Below are positions 1 to 9,206 of a stretch of 64,000 nucleotides of DNA, piece after piece (the first letter of the stretch is position 1; the number at the start of each line of letters is the position of its first letter). The notes under the pieces were generated by a model, which saw only the letters and a list, made by a program, of their open reading frames with translations, was not told where the DNA came from and made no database searches. Source of the stretch: Neisseriaceae bacterium (GTDB lineage: Bacteria; Pseudomonadota; Gammaproteobacteria; Burkholderiales; Neisseriaceae); the NCBI GenBank assembly GCA_017991555.1, contig JAGOQM010000001.1:310001-374000 (forward strand), in the 5' to 3' direction. The translations under genes and the position numbers were made by a program.

Positions 1-500
1 TAATGCACCGTCTCGGCAAAACGCTCACCCCGTGCTTCATGCTCTAAGCCATAGGCTGGAAACTCTATGGCGCGATCGCCCGAGGCAATGCCCAACACCA
101 GCCGCCCACCCGACAGCTGATCAATCGTGTGTGCGGCCTTGGCCAGATCTAAGGGATGGCGCAGGCTAAAGATGGCGCTGCCGGTCGCCAAGGCCACCGA
201 CTTTGTCTGTGCCGCCAAATAGGCCAGATAGGTAAACGGATCAAACAGCTGGCCTGCATCGCCAAAGTCTGGATCAAACAAGGGTACGTCGCGTACCCAC
301 ACCGCGGCAAAGCCCGCTGCATCAATTTGCCTCACCCAGTCCGACTGCCCTTGTAGCACGCTCATGTCACCATGATAGGCCCGCTGCGGCAAAAATACGC
401 CGAGGCTGAGGCGGTCAGGCGCAAACATACGCCGATAGCCCGCGTGTTGCGCAAAGGCTTCATAAGAACGACCGTTCAACGGTAACGCATTCACATCCAT
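1..500 (-). CDS. LLM-class flavin-dependent oxidoreductase, N-terminal part
   Basis: The frame is open from an ATG at 500 to the left window edge, so the C-terminal part is missing. The visible ~166 residues read as a bacterial luciferase-like (TIM barrel) monooxygenase: LGVFLPQRAYHGD near the start, then AGFAAVWVRDVP, and the family-typical stretch with HPLDLAKAAHTIDQLSGGR followed by LVLGIASGD. Such enzymes use FMNH2 and oxygen on small organic substrates; the substrate cannot be told here. An AGAGATGAAG stretch sits just upstream of the ATG and can serve as ribosome binding site. The glutathione transferase at 564-1187 lies 63 bases upstream on the same strand, so the two may be co-transcribed. 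Family call is confident, function is open. Confidence 0.85.
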   Translation of the reverse strand, partial: MDVNALPLNGRSYEAFAQHAGYRRMFAPDRLSLGVFLPQRAYHGDMSVLQGQSDWVRQIDAAGFAAVWVRDVPLFDPDFGDAGQLFDPFTYLAYLAAQTKSVALATGSAIFSLRHPLDLAKAAHTIDQLSGGRLVLGIASGDRAIEFPAYGLEHEARGERFAETVH

Positions 501-563
501 GCTTCATCTCTTTTCTGTTGGTTAAACCAAAAATACAATCACCCAGTCATTAGGCCGACCGGT

Positions 564-1187
564 TTAAGCGCCCGTTGCGGCCTCTGGCAGCACGATGCCG
601 CGTTGCACCGCTGGGCGCGCTGCCACCCGTTCAAACCAAGCGCTTAAGTGGCGATACTGGCTAAAGTCAAAAGCAATGATGCGGGCAATGTGTAACCAGC
701 CAAAATGGGCAATGTCGGCAATCGAATAGCTGCTGCCCGCCATATAGGCATGCACCGACAAATGCTGGTCTAAGGTTGCAAAGGCTTCATGGCTTAAGCG
801 CTGGTAGCGTTCAATCAGCGCTGGGTTCTTATCGGCGGCAAACACCTCAAAATGCACCCGCTGCCCCAGCAGGGGCCCAACGCTGGCGGCATGAAACATC
901 AGCCATTTAATGGCCTCCCAACGCCCATGCTGGCTGGTGGGCAACAGCCGTCCGGTTTTTTCGGCCAAATACAGTAGGATCGCCGCCGATTCAAACAGCA
1001 CCACGTCTTCGTCGTCATCAACTAAGGCAGGAATCCGTCCGTGCGGGTTGAGTTGTAAAAAAGCCGGTTGCTTGTTGTCGCCCGCATCCACGCGTACATG
1101 ATGCAGTTGGTAAGGCAAGCCCAGCTCTTCTAGGACGATGGTGATTTTAAATCCATTGGGGGAACTGTCGGTGTACAGCTGCAGCAT
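564..1187 (-). CDS. Glutathione S-transferase family protein (YfcG/YghU-like)
   Basis: A 207-residue protein with an N-terminal thioredoxin-fold domain (residues ~1-80) containing SSPNGFKITIVLEE, HGRIPALVDD and LFESAAILLYLAEKTG, followed by an all-helical C-terminal domain with the SYSIADIA motif near residue 155. The spacing and the PNG-KIT segment resemble the Nu-class enzymes YfcG and YghU of E. coli, which reduce disulfides or peroxides with glutathione. GGAG lies 5 bases before the ATG. The gene is upstream of a luciferase-like oxidoreductase on the same strand and divergent from the lactate block. The physiological substrate cannot be inferred. Confidence 0.9.
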   Translation of the reverse strand: MLQLYTDSSPNGFKITIVLEELGLPYQLHHVRVDAGDNKQPAFLQLNPHGRIPALVDDDEDVVLFESAAILLYLAEKTGRLLPTSQHGRWEAIKWLMFHAASVGPLLGQRVHFEVFAADKNPALIERYQRLSHEAFATLDQHLSVHAYMAGSSYSIADIAHFGWLHIARIIAFDFSQYRHLSAWFERVAARPAVQRGIVLPEAATGA

Positions 1188-1278
1188 GGGTCACTCCATC
1201 TTGAGTTAATGAACGTTCTGTTCTGAGTGGCCATCATCCAACAAACCAGACGCTTTGAGAAACGATGTATTTTGACAC

Positions 1279-1303
1279 TAGGGTTTAGAAAAACTAAACC
1301 CTA
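1279..1303. repeat. Perfect 10-bp inverted repeat in divergent promoter region
   Basis: TAGGGTTTAG, five A residues, then CTAAACCCTA. It lies in the 348-base gap between the divergent glutathione transferase and D-lactate dehydrogenase genes. It has no T-run and no gene ends here, so it is not a terminator. It could be an operator for an unseen regulator or a transcript hairpin. The rest of the gap is AT-rich and holds the promoter listed next. Confidence 0.6.
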
Positions 1304-1460
1304 ATCCAACGACCTTAAACACCCGTTAAAAAAGCCAAAAATAGGATGGCTGACAGTGAAGAACACCCTATAGACAACCAAACATTAAGCAATTAATAAC
1401 AATAACTTAAAACCATACTGCCTGATAACCCACACCAGCCCGATTAATAAGCCATTGTGC

Positions 1461-1489
1461 TTGACGAATGGTCACAGCCACCCTAAATT
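1461..1489 (+). promoter_or_regulatory. Candidate sigma-70 promoter of the lactate block
   Basis: TTGACG, a 17-base spacer and TAAATT stand 46 bases before the ATG at 1536. The match is good at -35 and moderate at -10. It would drive the first D-lactate dehydrogenase and the permease. Confidence 0.45.
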
Positions 1490-1535
1490 ATACAAAAAGC
1501 ATACTCATAACGAATAACCCTACAAAGGAACCGCT

Positions 1536-4361
1536 ATGCACCTCATTGCCCCTGTGGATGCGCGCCATCAGGCTTATGCCGACGCCTTAGCGCAACACCT
1601 ACCCGCCAAACAGATTTACACCGACCCCATCAGCCGCTACGCCTACGGCACCGACGCCAGTTTTTATCGCTATGTGCCACAGGTCGCGGTACGCGCCCAC
1701 CATGAGGCCGAAGTCAGTCTGTGCATGGCCTTAGCCAAACAACATCGGGTCGCCGTGACCTTCCGTACGTCCGGCAGCTCTTTGTCTGGTCAAGCCTGTA
1801 CCGAATCGGTTTTGGTCATGCTGGGCGATGGGTTTTTAACCCAAGAAGTGCTAGAAGATGGTTTAAAAGTTAAGCTCGGCCCGATGGTCATCGGCGCCAC
1901 CGCCAACGTCACGCTGGCACCGTATCAACGTAAAATCGGCCCCGATCCAGCCTCGATCAACACTGCCCGCATTGGCGGCATTGTCGCCAACAACAGCAGC
2001 GGTATGTGCTGTGGCACCAAAGAAAACACCTATCGAACCCTAGACAGCATGCGCCTAGTGCTGGCTGACGGCACCGTTTTGAACACCGCCGACCCCACCA
2101 GCGTAGCCGCTTTTCGCCACAGCCATGCCAAGCTGCTGTCTCAGCTTCAGGCCTTGTCTACCCGAGTCCGTCAAGACGACGCCATGATGCAGCGCATCCA
2201 CAAAAAATATCAAATGAAAAACACCACTGGTTACAGCGTTAATGCGCTGGTGGACTTTGACGACCCCCTAGACATGCTGTGGCATTTAATCATTGGCTCC
2301 GAAGGCACACTCGCCTTTGTGTCGGAAGTCATTTACCGCACCGTGCCAGACTACCCAGACAAGGCCTCTGCGTTTGTGTTTTTTGAATCACTCGAAGCCT
2401 GCTGTCTGGCGGTAACCGCCCTACGGCAACGCGCCACCGTTGATGCAGTGGAACTCCTGGACGCCCTCAGCATTCGCCGTACCGGACAAGAAAAGACGGG
2501 TCTGCCAGCCTTTTTTTATGCCGACTTCAGCGATGACGCCGCCTGCCTACTCATAGAAACCAAGGCCCCCAGTGCCGACTTACTGACGCAGCAGATCAAG
2601 GCCATCGACCAGCTGCTGGCCGAGTTTGGCCCCGCCGCCCACACCGGCTTTCAGCTTGACCATGGCGTCAGCGATCAATTTTGGGCGGTTCGTAAAGGGC
2701 TGATGCCCATTTCGGCCGCCAACCGCCCCAAAGGCACCAGCTTCATCACCGAAGACGTGGTGTTGCCGATTGAACGTCTGGCAGAGGGCGTGCGCCGTTT
2801 GGGCCGGCTGTTTCAAGACTATGACTACCACGACGCCATGATTATGGGCCACGCTCTAGAAGGCAATCTGCACTTCATCCTCACCCCTAACATGGATGAC
2901 CCACAGGAAATCCAGCGCTTTGATGGCTTCATGCAGGATTTGGCCCAAATAGTGGCCATCGACTATGGCGGCTCGCTCAAAGGCGAACACGGCACCGGCC
3001 GCAACATTGCGCCCTTTGTCTGCACCGAGTGGGGCGACGACATCTACGCCATCATGTGTGCAATCAAGGCTCTGTTCGACCCAGACCGAATTTTGAACCC
3101 CGAAGTGTTGATCAACGCCAACGAGCGCCTCCACGTCACCTCGTTGAAAAACATGCCCGTCAGCGACCCCATCGTCGACGACTGCATTGAGTGTGGCTTT
3201 TGTGAATCCGCCTGCCCATCTAATGGCTACACCCTCACCCCACGCCAACGCATCACCACCCATCGCTACCTCAGCGCCCTCAAGCGCAACCCCAATACGG
3301 CACCAGAGGTATTGGCCGAATATCAGGCCAGCTATGCCCTTAAAGGCATTCAGTCCTGTGCCGAAACCGGCATGTGCGCCACCCGCTGCCCGATTGGCAT
3401 CGACACCGGCAGCCTGATGCGACAGCTGCGTCTGGCACCCCCACACCCACGACGACTGGCACAGGCACAAAAACAGCTGGGCCCTCTCAGCGTACTGGCC
3501 CGCTTAAGCATGAAAACCAGTCATGGTTTGGGCTTGCCCATGGCCAATCGCGTCAGCAAAACCCTACATCGACGTTACCCAACCTTACCCATCGTGCCCC
3601 TGAGCCTGCCTAAAGCGTCCCCAAAATTGCCCGAGAGCACGCCCAACAAAGGCAAACCGGTGGTGTATTTTGTCTCCTGCGTCAACCGCGTCATGGCTGA
3701 GGTGGCCGATGGCCAACACACCGCCAGCCACACCTTAAGCCTATTCCAAAAAGCAGGCTTTAACGCCCTCTATCCGCCCCAGCTACAGCAGCTGTGCTGT
3801 GGCCAGCCCTTTGCCTCAGCCAAGGCCGACAGCGTCGCCGACGCCGCCGCCAACACGCTCAACGCGGCGCTATTGCAGGCGTCAAACCAGGGCCAACACC
3901 CAGTGTATCTAGACAACGGCCCCTGTGCCTTACGCATCAAAGACGCCCAGCGGCAAGGCCTGATCGACAAGCGGCTGACCTTATACGATGCCGCCGAATT
4001 TTTAAGCCAGCACGTATTGCCCCACCTCACCATTCACCAAACCGTGCCCAGCCTGGCCTTACACGTGCCCTGTTCGGCCAGCAAGATGCAGGCCAGCGCC
4101 AGCCTCAAACAGCTGGCCCAAGCCTGCACCGACCAGCTCAGCGTGCCCGACATCGCCTGCTGTGGCTTTGCCGGCCTCAAAGGCTTTACCCAACCCGAGC
4201 TCAACGCCAATGGCTTACGCAACCTGCCCAAGCTTTTACCTGCTGACTGTGCCCACGGCGTGTCCATGAGTAAAACCTGCCAGGTAGGGCTCACCAGCCA
4301 TTCTGGCCTGCCGTACCACAGCATTGAAGCCCTACTCGACCAATGCAGTCGAGCCTCTTAG
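1536..4361 (+). CDS. FAD- and Fe-S-containing D-lactate dehydrogenase, paralogue 1
   Basis: A 941-residue three-part protein: FAD-binding type 4 domain (~35-270; GTSL-like segment [35 protein letters not shown]), FAD-oxidase C-terminal domain (~270-530; [27 protein letters not shown]), then two ferredoxin-type clusters ([12 protein letters not shown] near 550 and [12 protein letters not shown] near 615) and a C-terminal CCG cysteine-rich region ([14 protein letters not shown]). This architecture and length match the ~940-residue respiratory D-lactate dehydrogenases found next to lldP in pseudomonads; E. coli YdiJ is a longer relative. It should oxidise D-lactate to pyruvate and pass electrons to the quinone pool. 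AAGGA precedes the ATG. The lactate permease starts 73 bases downstream. A close paralogue is at 9203-12028. A different 2-hydroxyacid substrate is possible for one of the two. Confidence 0.85.
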   Translation: MHLIAPVDARHQAYADALAQHLPAKQIYTDPISRYAYGTDASFYRYVPQVAVRAHHEAEVSLCMALAKQHRVAVTFRTSGSSLSGQACTESVLVMLGDGFLTQEVLEDGLKVKLGPMVIGATANVTLAPYQRKIGPDPASINTARIGGIVANNSSGMCCGTKENTYRTLDSMRLVLADGTVLNTADPTSVAAFRHSHAKLLSQLQALSTRVRQDDAMMQRIHKKYQMKNTTGYSVNALVDFDDPLDMLWHLIIGSEGTLAFVSEVIYRTVPDYPDKASAFVFFESLEACCLAVTALRQRATVDAVELLDALSIRRTGQEKTGLPAFFYADFSDDAACLLIETKAPSADLLTQQIKAIDQLLAEFGPAAHTGFQLDHGVSDQFWAVRKGLMPISAANRPKGTSFITEDVVLPIERLAEGVRRLGRLFQDYDYHDAMIMGHALEGNLHFILTPNMDDPQEIQRFDGFMQDLAQIVAIDYGGSLKGEHGTGRNIAPFVCTEWGDDIYAIMCAIKALFDPDRILNPEVLINANERLHVTSLKNMPVSDPIVDDCIECGFCESACPSNGYTLTPRQRITTHRYLSALKRNPNTAPEVLAEYQASYALKGIQSCAETGMCATRCPIGIDTGSLMRQLRLAPPHPRRLAQAQKQLGPLSVLARLSMKTSHGLGLPMANRVSKTLHRRYPTLPIVPLSLPKASPKLPESTPNKGKPVVYFVSCVNRVMAEVADGQHTASHTLSLFQKAGFNALYPPQLQQLCCGQPFASAKADSVADAAANTLNAALLQASNQGQHPVYLDNGPCALRIKDAQRQGLIDKRLTLYDAAEFLSQHVLPHLTIHQTVPSLALHVPCSASKMQASASLKQLAQACTDQLSVPDIACCGFAGLKGFTQPELNANGLRNLPKLLPADCAHGVSMSKTCQVGLTSHSGLPYHSIEALLDQCSRAS

Positions 4362-4434
4362 CATCGCCACCACTTTGTCAGCAGGCTGGCCCAACGTAGG
4401 CCACAACCTCGCTTTAACCAAAAGGAGCGCCATC

Positions 4435-6087
4435 ATGGTTTGGCAACAACTGTACACCCCTCTATGGAACAGCCTCGTTTGGTCGGCGCTCGCCGCCGCC
4501 ATCCCTATTATTTTCTTTTTTGCAGCCTTAACCGTCCTCAAGCTAAAAGGCCATGTAGCGGCATTCGGCACCTTAATATTGGCCTTATTGGTGGCCATCG
4601 TGGTGTACCAAATGCCGGCCAGCCTCGCTTTAAGTTCTGCCGTCCACGGCTTCTTCTATGGCCTATGGCCAGTGGCGTGGATCATCATTACCGCCGTGTT
4701 CCTGTATCGGATCACGGTCGAGTCAGGCCAATTTGACATCATTCGCGCCTCCATCATCAGCATCACCGCCGACCAACGCATTCAGCTCTTGCTGGTGGGG
4801 TTTTGTTTTGGCGCCTTTTTAGAAGGAGCCGCCGGATTTGGCGCCCCCGTCGCCATCACCGCAGCGCTGTTGGTGGGCCTCGGCTTTAAACCCCTTTACG
4901 CCGCTGGCCTGTGCCTGATCGCCAATACCGCGCCCGTGGCCTTTGGCGCCATGGGCATTCCCATCACCGTAGCGGCACAGGTTTCTGGCCTAGATCCTTA
5001 CGATGTTGGCCAGCTGGCCGGGCGCCAGCTGCCGATCATGTCCATCATTGTGCCGTTTTGGTTGATTGCCATGATGGACGGCCGCCGCGGCCTACGCCAA
5101 ACCTGGCCCGCCATTTTGGTCTGCGGCGTGAGCTTTGCCGTAACCCAATTTTTAACCGCTAACTTTATTGGCCATGAACTGCCCGACATTACCTCGGCCT
5201 TGGTTAGCCTACTGGCGCTGACCGTCTTTCTGCGCTACTGGCAGCCCAAAGAACGCTTTACCTTTGAGGGCATGCTGCCACGGCTGGACCCCAAAACCGC
5301 CAGGCAGGCGCCCAGTACGTTTAATCTGGCCCAAGTCGGTCGCGCTTGGCTACCGTTCATCATTCTGACCGCTATGGTGGTGTTGTGGACGCTGCCCAGC
5401 GTTAAAAAAGTATTGGCCATGGCCACCCTCACCTTTGAACTGCCGATTAGCCACATGATTGCCAAAAACGCCCCCATTGTGGCCGAGTCCAGCACCTATC
5501 CCGTGGTCTATAGTTGGAATATCTTGGGCGCCGTCGGCACCGCCATTTTGATCACCGCCTTGATTTCACTCGCCATTGTGGGCATGAAGCCCAAAACGGC
5601 GCTAAGGCTCTTTTGTCAAAACCTCAACGACTTAAAGTGGCCGGCATTTTCCATCGGCACCGTCTTGGCCTTTGCCTTCGTTGCCAACGATTCAGGCATG
5701 TCGTCTACCATGGCCTTAGTTTTGGCTGGCACCGGGGTGGCGTTTCCATTTTTCTCACCCTTCTTGGGTTGGCTGGGCGTGTTTCTCACCGGCTCAGACA
5801 CCTCATCCAACGCGCTGTTTGGGGCCCTGCAAGGCAACACCGCCAATCAAATTGGGGTGTCACCGGAACTACTGGTGGCGGCCAACACCACCGGCGGCGT
5901 CACCGGCAAAATGATCTCACCCCAGTCCATCTCCGTGGCCTGTGCCTCGGTAGGCTTAGTGGGGCAAGAATCCAGCCTGTTCCGCTTTACCGTGAAACAC
6001 AGCCTCATTTTCTGTACTTTTGTCGGCATCATGACGGTGCTGCAAGCCTATGTGATGCCTTGGAGCATCGTGTTGTTTAGCCGTTGA
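4435..6087 (+). CDS. lldP: L-lactate permease
   Basis: A 550-residue, multi-span inner-membrane protein; E. coli LldP is 551 residues. Recognisable LctP-family segments are [22 protein letters not shown] (partly quoted by its key GAAGFGAP core), the [15 protein letters not shown] loop, and near the C-terminus [32 protein letters not shown]. It imports lactate (and probably glycolate) with protons. I chose the ATG at 4435 because AAAGGAG stands 8-10 bases before it and the N-terminus then matches the family; an in-frame ATG at 4324 would overlap the upstream gene. It sits between a D-lactate dehydrogenase and lutACB, so supply of substrate for both is the obvious role. A GCTGGTC/GACCAGC hairpin follows the stop codon but lacks a T-run. 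Confidence 0.95.
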   Translation: MVWQQLYTPLWNSLVWSALAAAIPIIFFFAALTVLKLKGHVAAFGTLILALLVAIVVYQMPASLALSSAVHGFFYGLWPVAWIIITAVFLYRITVESGQFDIIRASIISITADQRIQLLLVGFCFGAFLEGAAGFGAPVAITAALLVGLGFKPLYAAGLCLIANTAPVAFGAMGIPITVAAQVSGLDPYDVGQLAGRQLPIMSIIVPFWLIAMMDGRRGLRQTWPAILVCGVSFAVTQFLTANFIGHELPDITSALVSLLALTVFLRYWQPKERFTFEGMLPRLDPKTARQAPSTFNLAQVGRAWLPFIILTAMVVLWTLPSVKKVLAMATLTFELPISHMIAKNAPIVAESSTYPVVYSWNILGAVGTAILITALISLAIVGMKPKTALRLFCQNLNDLKWPAFSIGTVLAFAFVANDSGMSSTMALVLAGTGVAFPFFSPFLGWLGVFLTGSDTSSNALFGALQGNTANQIGVSPELLVAANTTGGVTGKMISPQSISVACASVGLVGQESSLFRFTVKHSLIFCTFVGIMTVLQAYVMPWSIVLFSR

Positions 6088-6172
6088 GTGGTTTTGGCCT
6101 AAAATCATCGCTTAGGCTGGTCGGCATCCACCGCTAGACCAGCTTAAAATGGCCACCACCGCTACAGCCGCA

Positions 6173-6201
6173 TTGACAAAGGCCGAGGCTGCTACTAGAT
6201 T
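6173..6201 (+). promoter_or_regulatory. Candidate promoter for the lutACB-dehydrogenase operon
   Basis: TTGACA (perfect -35), a 17-base spacer and TAGATT lie in the 187-base gap between lldP and lutA. This would give the second half of the lactate block its own transcription start. A small inverted repeat (TTCTGCG ... CGCAGCAGAA, about 6217-6244) lies just downstream and could be a regulator site. Confidence 0.5.
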
Positions 6202-6274
6202 AGCCCCTACCACTTATTCTGCGCGACTTGATTCGCAGCAGAACAAAACAATAAAGCGTCCGCAAAGGCACACC

Positions 6275-7057
6275 ATGACCACCCCAAAACCCATCCGCGC
6301 GGGCACACCCCCCGCCGACGTCTATTTTTTTGGCACCTGCTTGCTGGATTTATTTCTACCCGAAGCCGGCATGGACGCCATTAGGCTATTAGAATCCCTC
6401 GGCATTCGGGTACACTTTCCCGACGCCCAAAGCTGCTGCGGCCAGCCCGCCTATTCTTCTGGCCACCCAGCCGAAGCCTTGGCCGTGGCGCGCGAGCAGC
6501 TGAGGCTGTTTCCCCAGCCTTGGCCCATCATTGTGCCCTCTGGCTCTTGCGGCGGCATGATGAAACACCATTGGCCCAAACTGTTCGCCCAAGAGGCGGA
6601 GGCTGCCGAAGCACAAGCCCTAGCCCTTAGGGTGCAAGAGTTCAGTCGTTTTTTGGTCGACGTGATGGCGTACCAGCCGCAAGACCAAGGCCCGCCCACC
6701 ACCGTCGCCGTGCACACCAGCTGCGCTGCGCGCCGCGAGATGAACGTGCACGATTCCAGCTGGGCCTTGATTGACCAGCTTAAGCAGGTGACCCGCGTGG
6801 TACACGACCACGAGCCAGAATGCTGTGGCTTTGGCGGCACGTTTTCCCTCAAGCATCCCACTATTTCAGGCGCCATGGTCACCGACAAAGTCCAGTCGCT
6901 GCTGGCGGTGACGCCCGATGCCATCGTCACCGCCGACGGCGGCTGCTTGTTGAACATCGGCGGCAAAATCGCCAAAGACTTACCCGCCAACGCGCCTAAG
7001 CCACAACACTTGGCCAGCTTTTTATGGGCCAGAACCCAAAAAGGAGGTCAGGCATGA
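6275..7057 (+). CDS. lutA: Lactate utilisation protein A (CCG domain Fe-S subunit)
   Basis: A 260-residue protein with two cysteine-rich CCG domains: the first with FFGTCLLDLF and SCCGQPAYSSGH, the second with HTSCAARREM and ECCGFGGTFSLKHP. This is the LutA/YkgE family, one of three subunits of the LutABC L-lactate oxidising complex. It probably carries a non-cubane Fe-S cluster and helps move electrons to membrane quinones. I used the ATG at 6275, preceded by AAAGG, since the upstream in-frame extension has no homology-like features. The stop overlaps the lutC start (ATGA), so the two are translationally coupled. Confidence 0.9.
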   Translation: MTTPKPIRAGTPPADVYFFGTCLLDLFLPEAGMDAIRLLESLGIRVHFPDAQSCCGQPAYSSGHPAEALAVAREQLRLFPQPWPIIVPSGSCGGMMKHHWPKLFAQEAEAAEAQALALRVQEFSRFLVDVMAYQPQDQGPPTTVAVHTSCAARREMNVHDSSWALIDQLKQVTRVVHDHEPECCGFGGTFSLKHPTISGAMVTDKVQSLLAVTPDAIVTADGGCLLNIGGKIAKDLPANAPKPQHLASFLWARTQKGGQA

Positions 7058-7758
7058 GCGCCAGAGACGCCATTCTGGCCAAGCTACGGGCGGCCCCAAA
7101 ACAAAACCTAGCCCCTGCCGCCACCACTGCTTATTATCAAGACAATGTCCCGCAGTGGGATGCCCTCGGCCGCCTACGGCATTGGGCACGCACCATGCGA
7201 GCGGTGAACACCGAGATCGTGTGGGTGCATGCCCATGACTGGGCCGAACAGCTCCAAGCTTGCCTACAGCAAAAAGGGCTGCGTCACCTGTTACTGGCCA
7301 AAGCCAGCGCCCACGGCGCTGAAGCGGCGGCGCAGCTGGCCGCCCACGCGCCCGACATTTGCGTCACCGATTACAGCCGCGACATTGACGATTGGAAGGC
7401 CGAATTATTCACCCACATCGACTGCGGCTTTACCGACGTGCGCGCCGGCATTGCCCAAACCGGCACCCTGGTGCTGTGGCCCGATGCCATCCAGCCCCGC
7501 AGCATGAGCCTGGTGCCGCACACCCACATCGCGCTGTTTGACACCCTCAGCCTGCACGATCGCTTCATCGATGCCATGCAGGCCTTAGACATGGCTACGG
7601 GCATGCCCACCAATGTGGTGCTGGTGTCGGGCCCTTCCAAGACCGCCGACATCCAGATGACTTTAGCCTATGGCGCCCACGGCCCCAAAAACCTAATTGT
7701 GTTGGCCTTGCTGCCCGACGGCATCGACAGCTGCAGCCTAGAGGAGACACAGCCATGA
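7054..7758 (+). CDS. lutC: Lactate utilisation protein C (LUD domain)
   Basis: A 234-residue LUD-domain protein; the recognisable core is GIAQTGTLVLWP, then PRSMSLVPHTHIAL, and a C-terminal VLVSGPSKTADIQ with HGPKNLIVLAL. LutC/YkgG is the small subunit of the L-lactate oxidising LutABC complex. A strong AAAGGAGG ribosome binding site precedes the ATG at 7054, which overlaps the lutA stop; the lutB start overlaps its own stop in the same way. The order here is lutA-lutC-lutB rather than the usual A-B-C. Confidence 0.9.
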   Translation: MSARDAILAKLRAAPKQNLAPAATTAYYQDNVPQWDALGRLRHWARTMRAVNTEIVWVHAHDWAEQLQACLQQKGLRHLLLAKASAHGAEAAAQLAAHAPDICVTDYSRDIDDWKAELFTHIDCGFTDVRAGIAQTGTLVLWPDAIQPRSMSLVPHTHIALFDTLSLHDRFIDAMQALDMATGMPTNVVLVSGPSKTADIQMTLAYGAHGPKNLIVLALLPDGIDSCSLEETQP

Positions 7759-9206
7759 GCCGGCCCCACGTTCCTATTTATCAAGACAGCCGCCATTTCA
7801 AAAGCAATGTTGAAGTGGCCTTAAACGATGGCAAGCTACGCCACAGCATTCGCTCGGCCATGGACGACCTACAGCGCAAGCGCCAACTGTCGTTTCCCGA
7901 TGACGCAGAATTACAAGCCTTACGCCCCCTCGGTGAACAGGCACGCCAATACGCCTTAGACAACCTGCCAGACTTACTGTGTCAGCTAGAGGCTAAGCTA
8001 CAGGCCAATGGCGTCACCGTGCACTGGGCCGAAACCAAAGACGAAGCCTGCCACATCATTCACGCCATCATGGCCAAACACGGTGGCCAGCTCATGCTCA
8101 AAGGCAAGTCGATGGTCAGCGAAGAGATCGAGCTCAACCACTACCTGGAAGCCCAAGGCATTCAAGCCTTAGAAACCGACATGGGCGAATACATTGTGCA
8201 AATGGCAAATGAAAAACCCACCCACATCGTGTGCCCCGCCATCCACAAGACCAAGCAAGACATTGCCCAGCTGTTTCATGAAGAACTGCCAGATACGCCG
8301 TACACCGAAGACGTGGATGAGCTCATCCACATTGGCCGCACCAGCCTGCGCGAACAGTTTATCCACGCCGACGTGGGCCTGTCTGGGGTGAATTTTGCCG
8401 TCGCCGAAACCGGCACCTTATGCCTGGTGGAAAACGAAGGCAATGGCCGCATGTGCACCACTGTGCCACCGATCCACATCGCCATCACCGGCATCGAGAA
8501 AGTGGTGGCCAAGCTCAGCGACGTGGTGCCTTTGTACAGCCTGCTGCCGCGCTCGGCGCTGGGCCAAAACATCACCACCTATTTCAATATGATTTCTCGC
8601 CCCCGCCAGCCGGGTGAAAAAGATGGCCCCAAAGAAGTCCACCTCGTGCTACTCGACAATGGCCGCACCCAGGCCTATCATGACGAACAGCTACGCCAAA
8701 CCTTACAGTGCATCCGCTGCGGCGCCTGCATGAACCATTGCCCTGTGTATGCCCGCATTGGCGGTGCCGCCTATGGCACCACCTATCCGGGGCCGATCGG
8801 GGAGATCATCTCGCCACACTTACTCGGCTTGGCCGACACCCAGCATTTACCCACGGCGTCGTCTTTGTGCGGCGCCTGCGTTGAGGTGTGCCCGGTACGC
8901 ATTCCCATCACCGACCTGTTGATTCGTTTGCGCACCGAAGCCCAACGCCCTGCCGCAGACAGCGTCCACGCGCCCCTAAAAGGCCAAGGGGCGGCGCACA
9001 CGCGCAAAGAAGCTTGGGCCTGGCGCGCCTTTGGCGGCCTGTTTTCAGGCAAAAAAACCTATCGCGCTCTTGGCTTTGTGTCAACGCGTCTGCGCGGCTT
9101 AACGCCGAAGCAGCAGCTGGGTTGGACGCTTAACCACACGCCTTTAAAGCCAGCAGCGAAAACCCTCCATCAACTGATTAAAGAACACCAGCAGGCCCAG
9201 AAATGA
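7755..9206 (+). CDS. lutB: Lactate utilisation protein B (LUD plus two 4Fe-4S clusters)
   Basis: A 483-residue iron-sulfur protein. Residues ~70-300 form a LUD domain (KGKSMVSEEIELN, VCPAIHKTKQDIA, GVNFAVAETGTLCLVENEGN, SALGQNITTY). Then two ferredoxin motifs follow: CIRCGACMNHCP near 315 and CGACVEVCPVRIP near 375. This is the LutB/YkgF family, the largest subunit of the LutABC L-lactate dehydrogenase. Length and motif order match the family. Start overlaps the lutC stop and its stop overlaps the start of the next dehydrogenase, so lutA, lutC, lutB and the dehydrogenase form one tightly coupled operon. Confidence 0.92.
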   Translation: MSRPHVPIYQDSRHFKSNVEVALNDGKLRHSIRSAMDDLQRKRQLSFPDDAELQALRPLGEQARQYALDNLPDLLCQLEAKLQANGVTVHWAETKDEACHIIHAIMAKHGGQLMLKGKSMVSEEIELNHYLEAQGIQALETDMGEYIVQMANEKPTHIVCPAIHKTKQDIAQLFHEELPDTPYTEDVDELIHIGRTSLREQFIHADVGLSGVNFAVAETGTLCLVENEGNGRMCTTVPPIHIAITGIEKVVAKLSDVVPLYSLLPRSALGQNITTYFNMISRPRQPGEKDGPKEVHLVLLDNGRTQAYHDEQLRQTLQCIRCGACMNHCPVYARIGGAAYGTTYPGPIGEIISPHLLGLADTQHLPTASSLCGACVEVCPVRIPITDLLIRLRTEAQRPAADSVHAPLKGQGAAHTRKEAWAWRAFGGLFSGKKTYRALGFVSTRLRGLTPKQQLGWTLNHTPLKPAAKTLHQLIKEHQQAQK

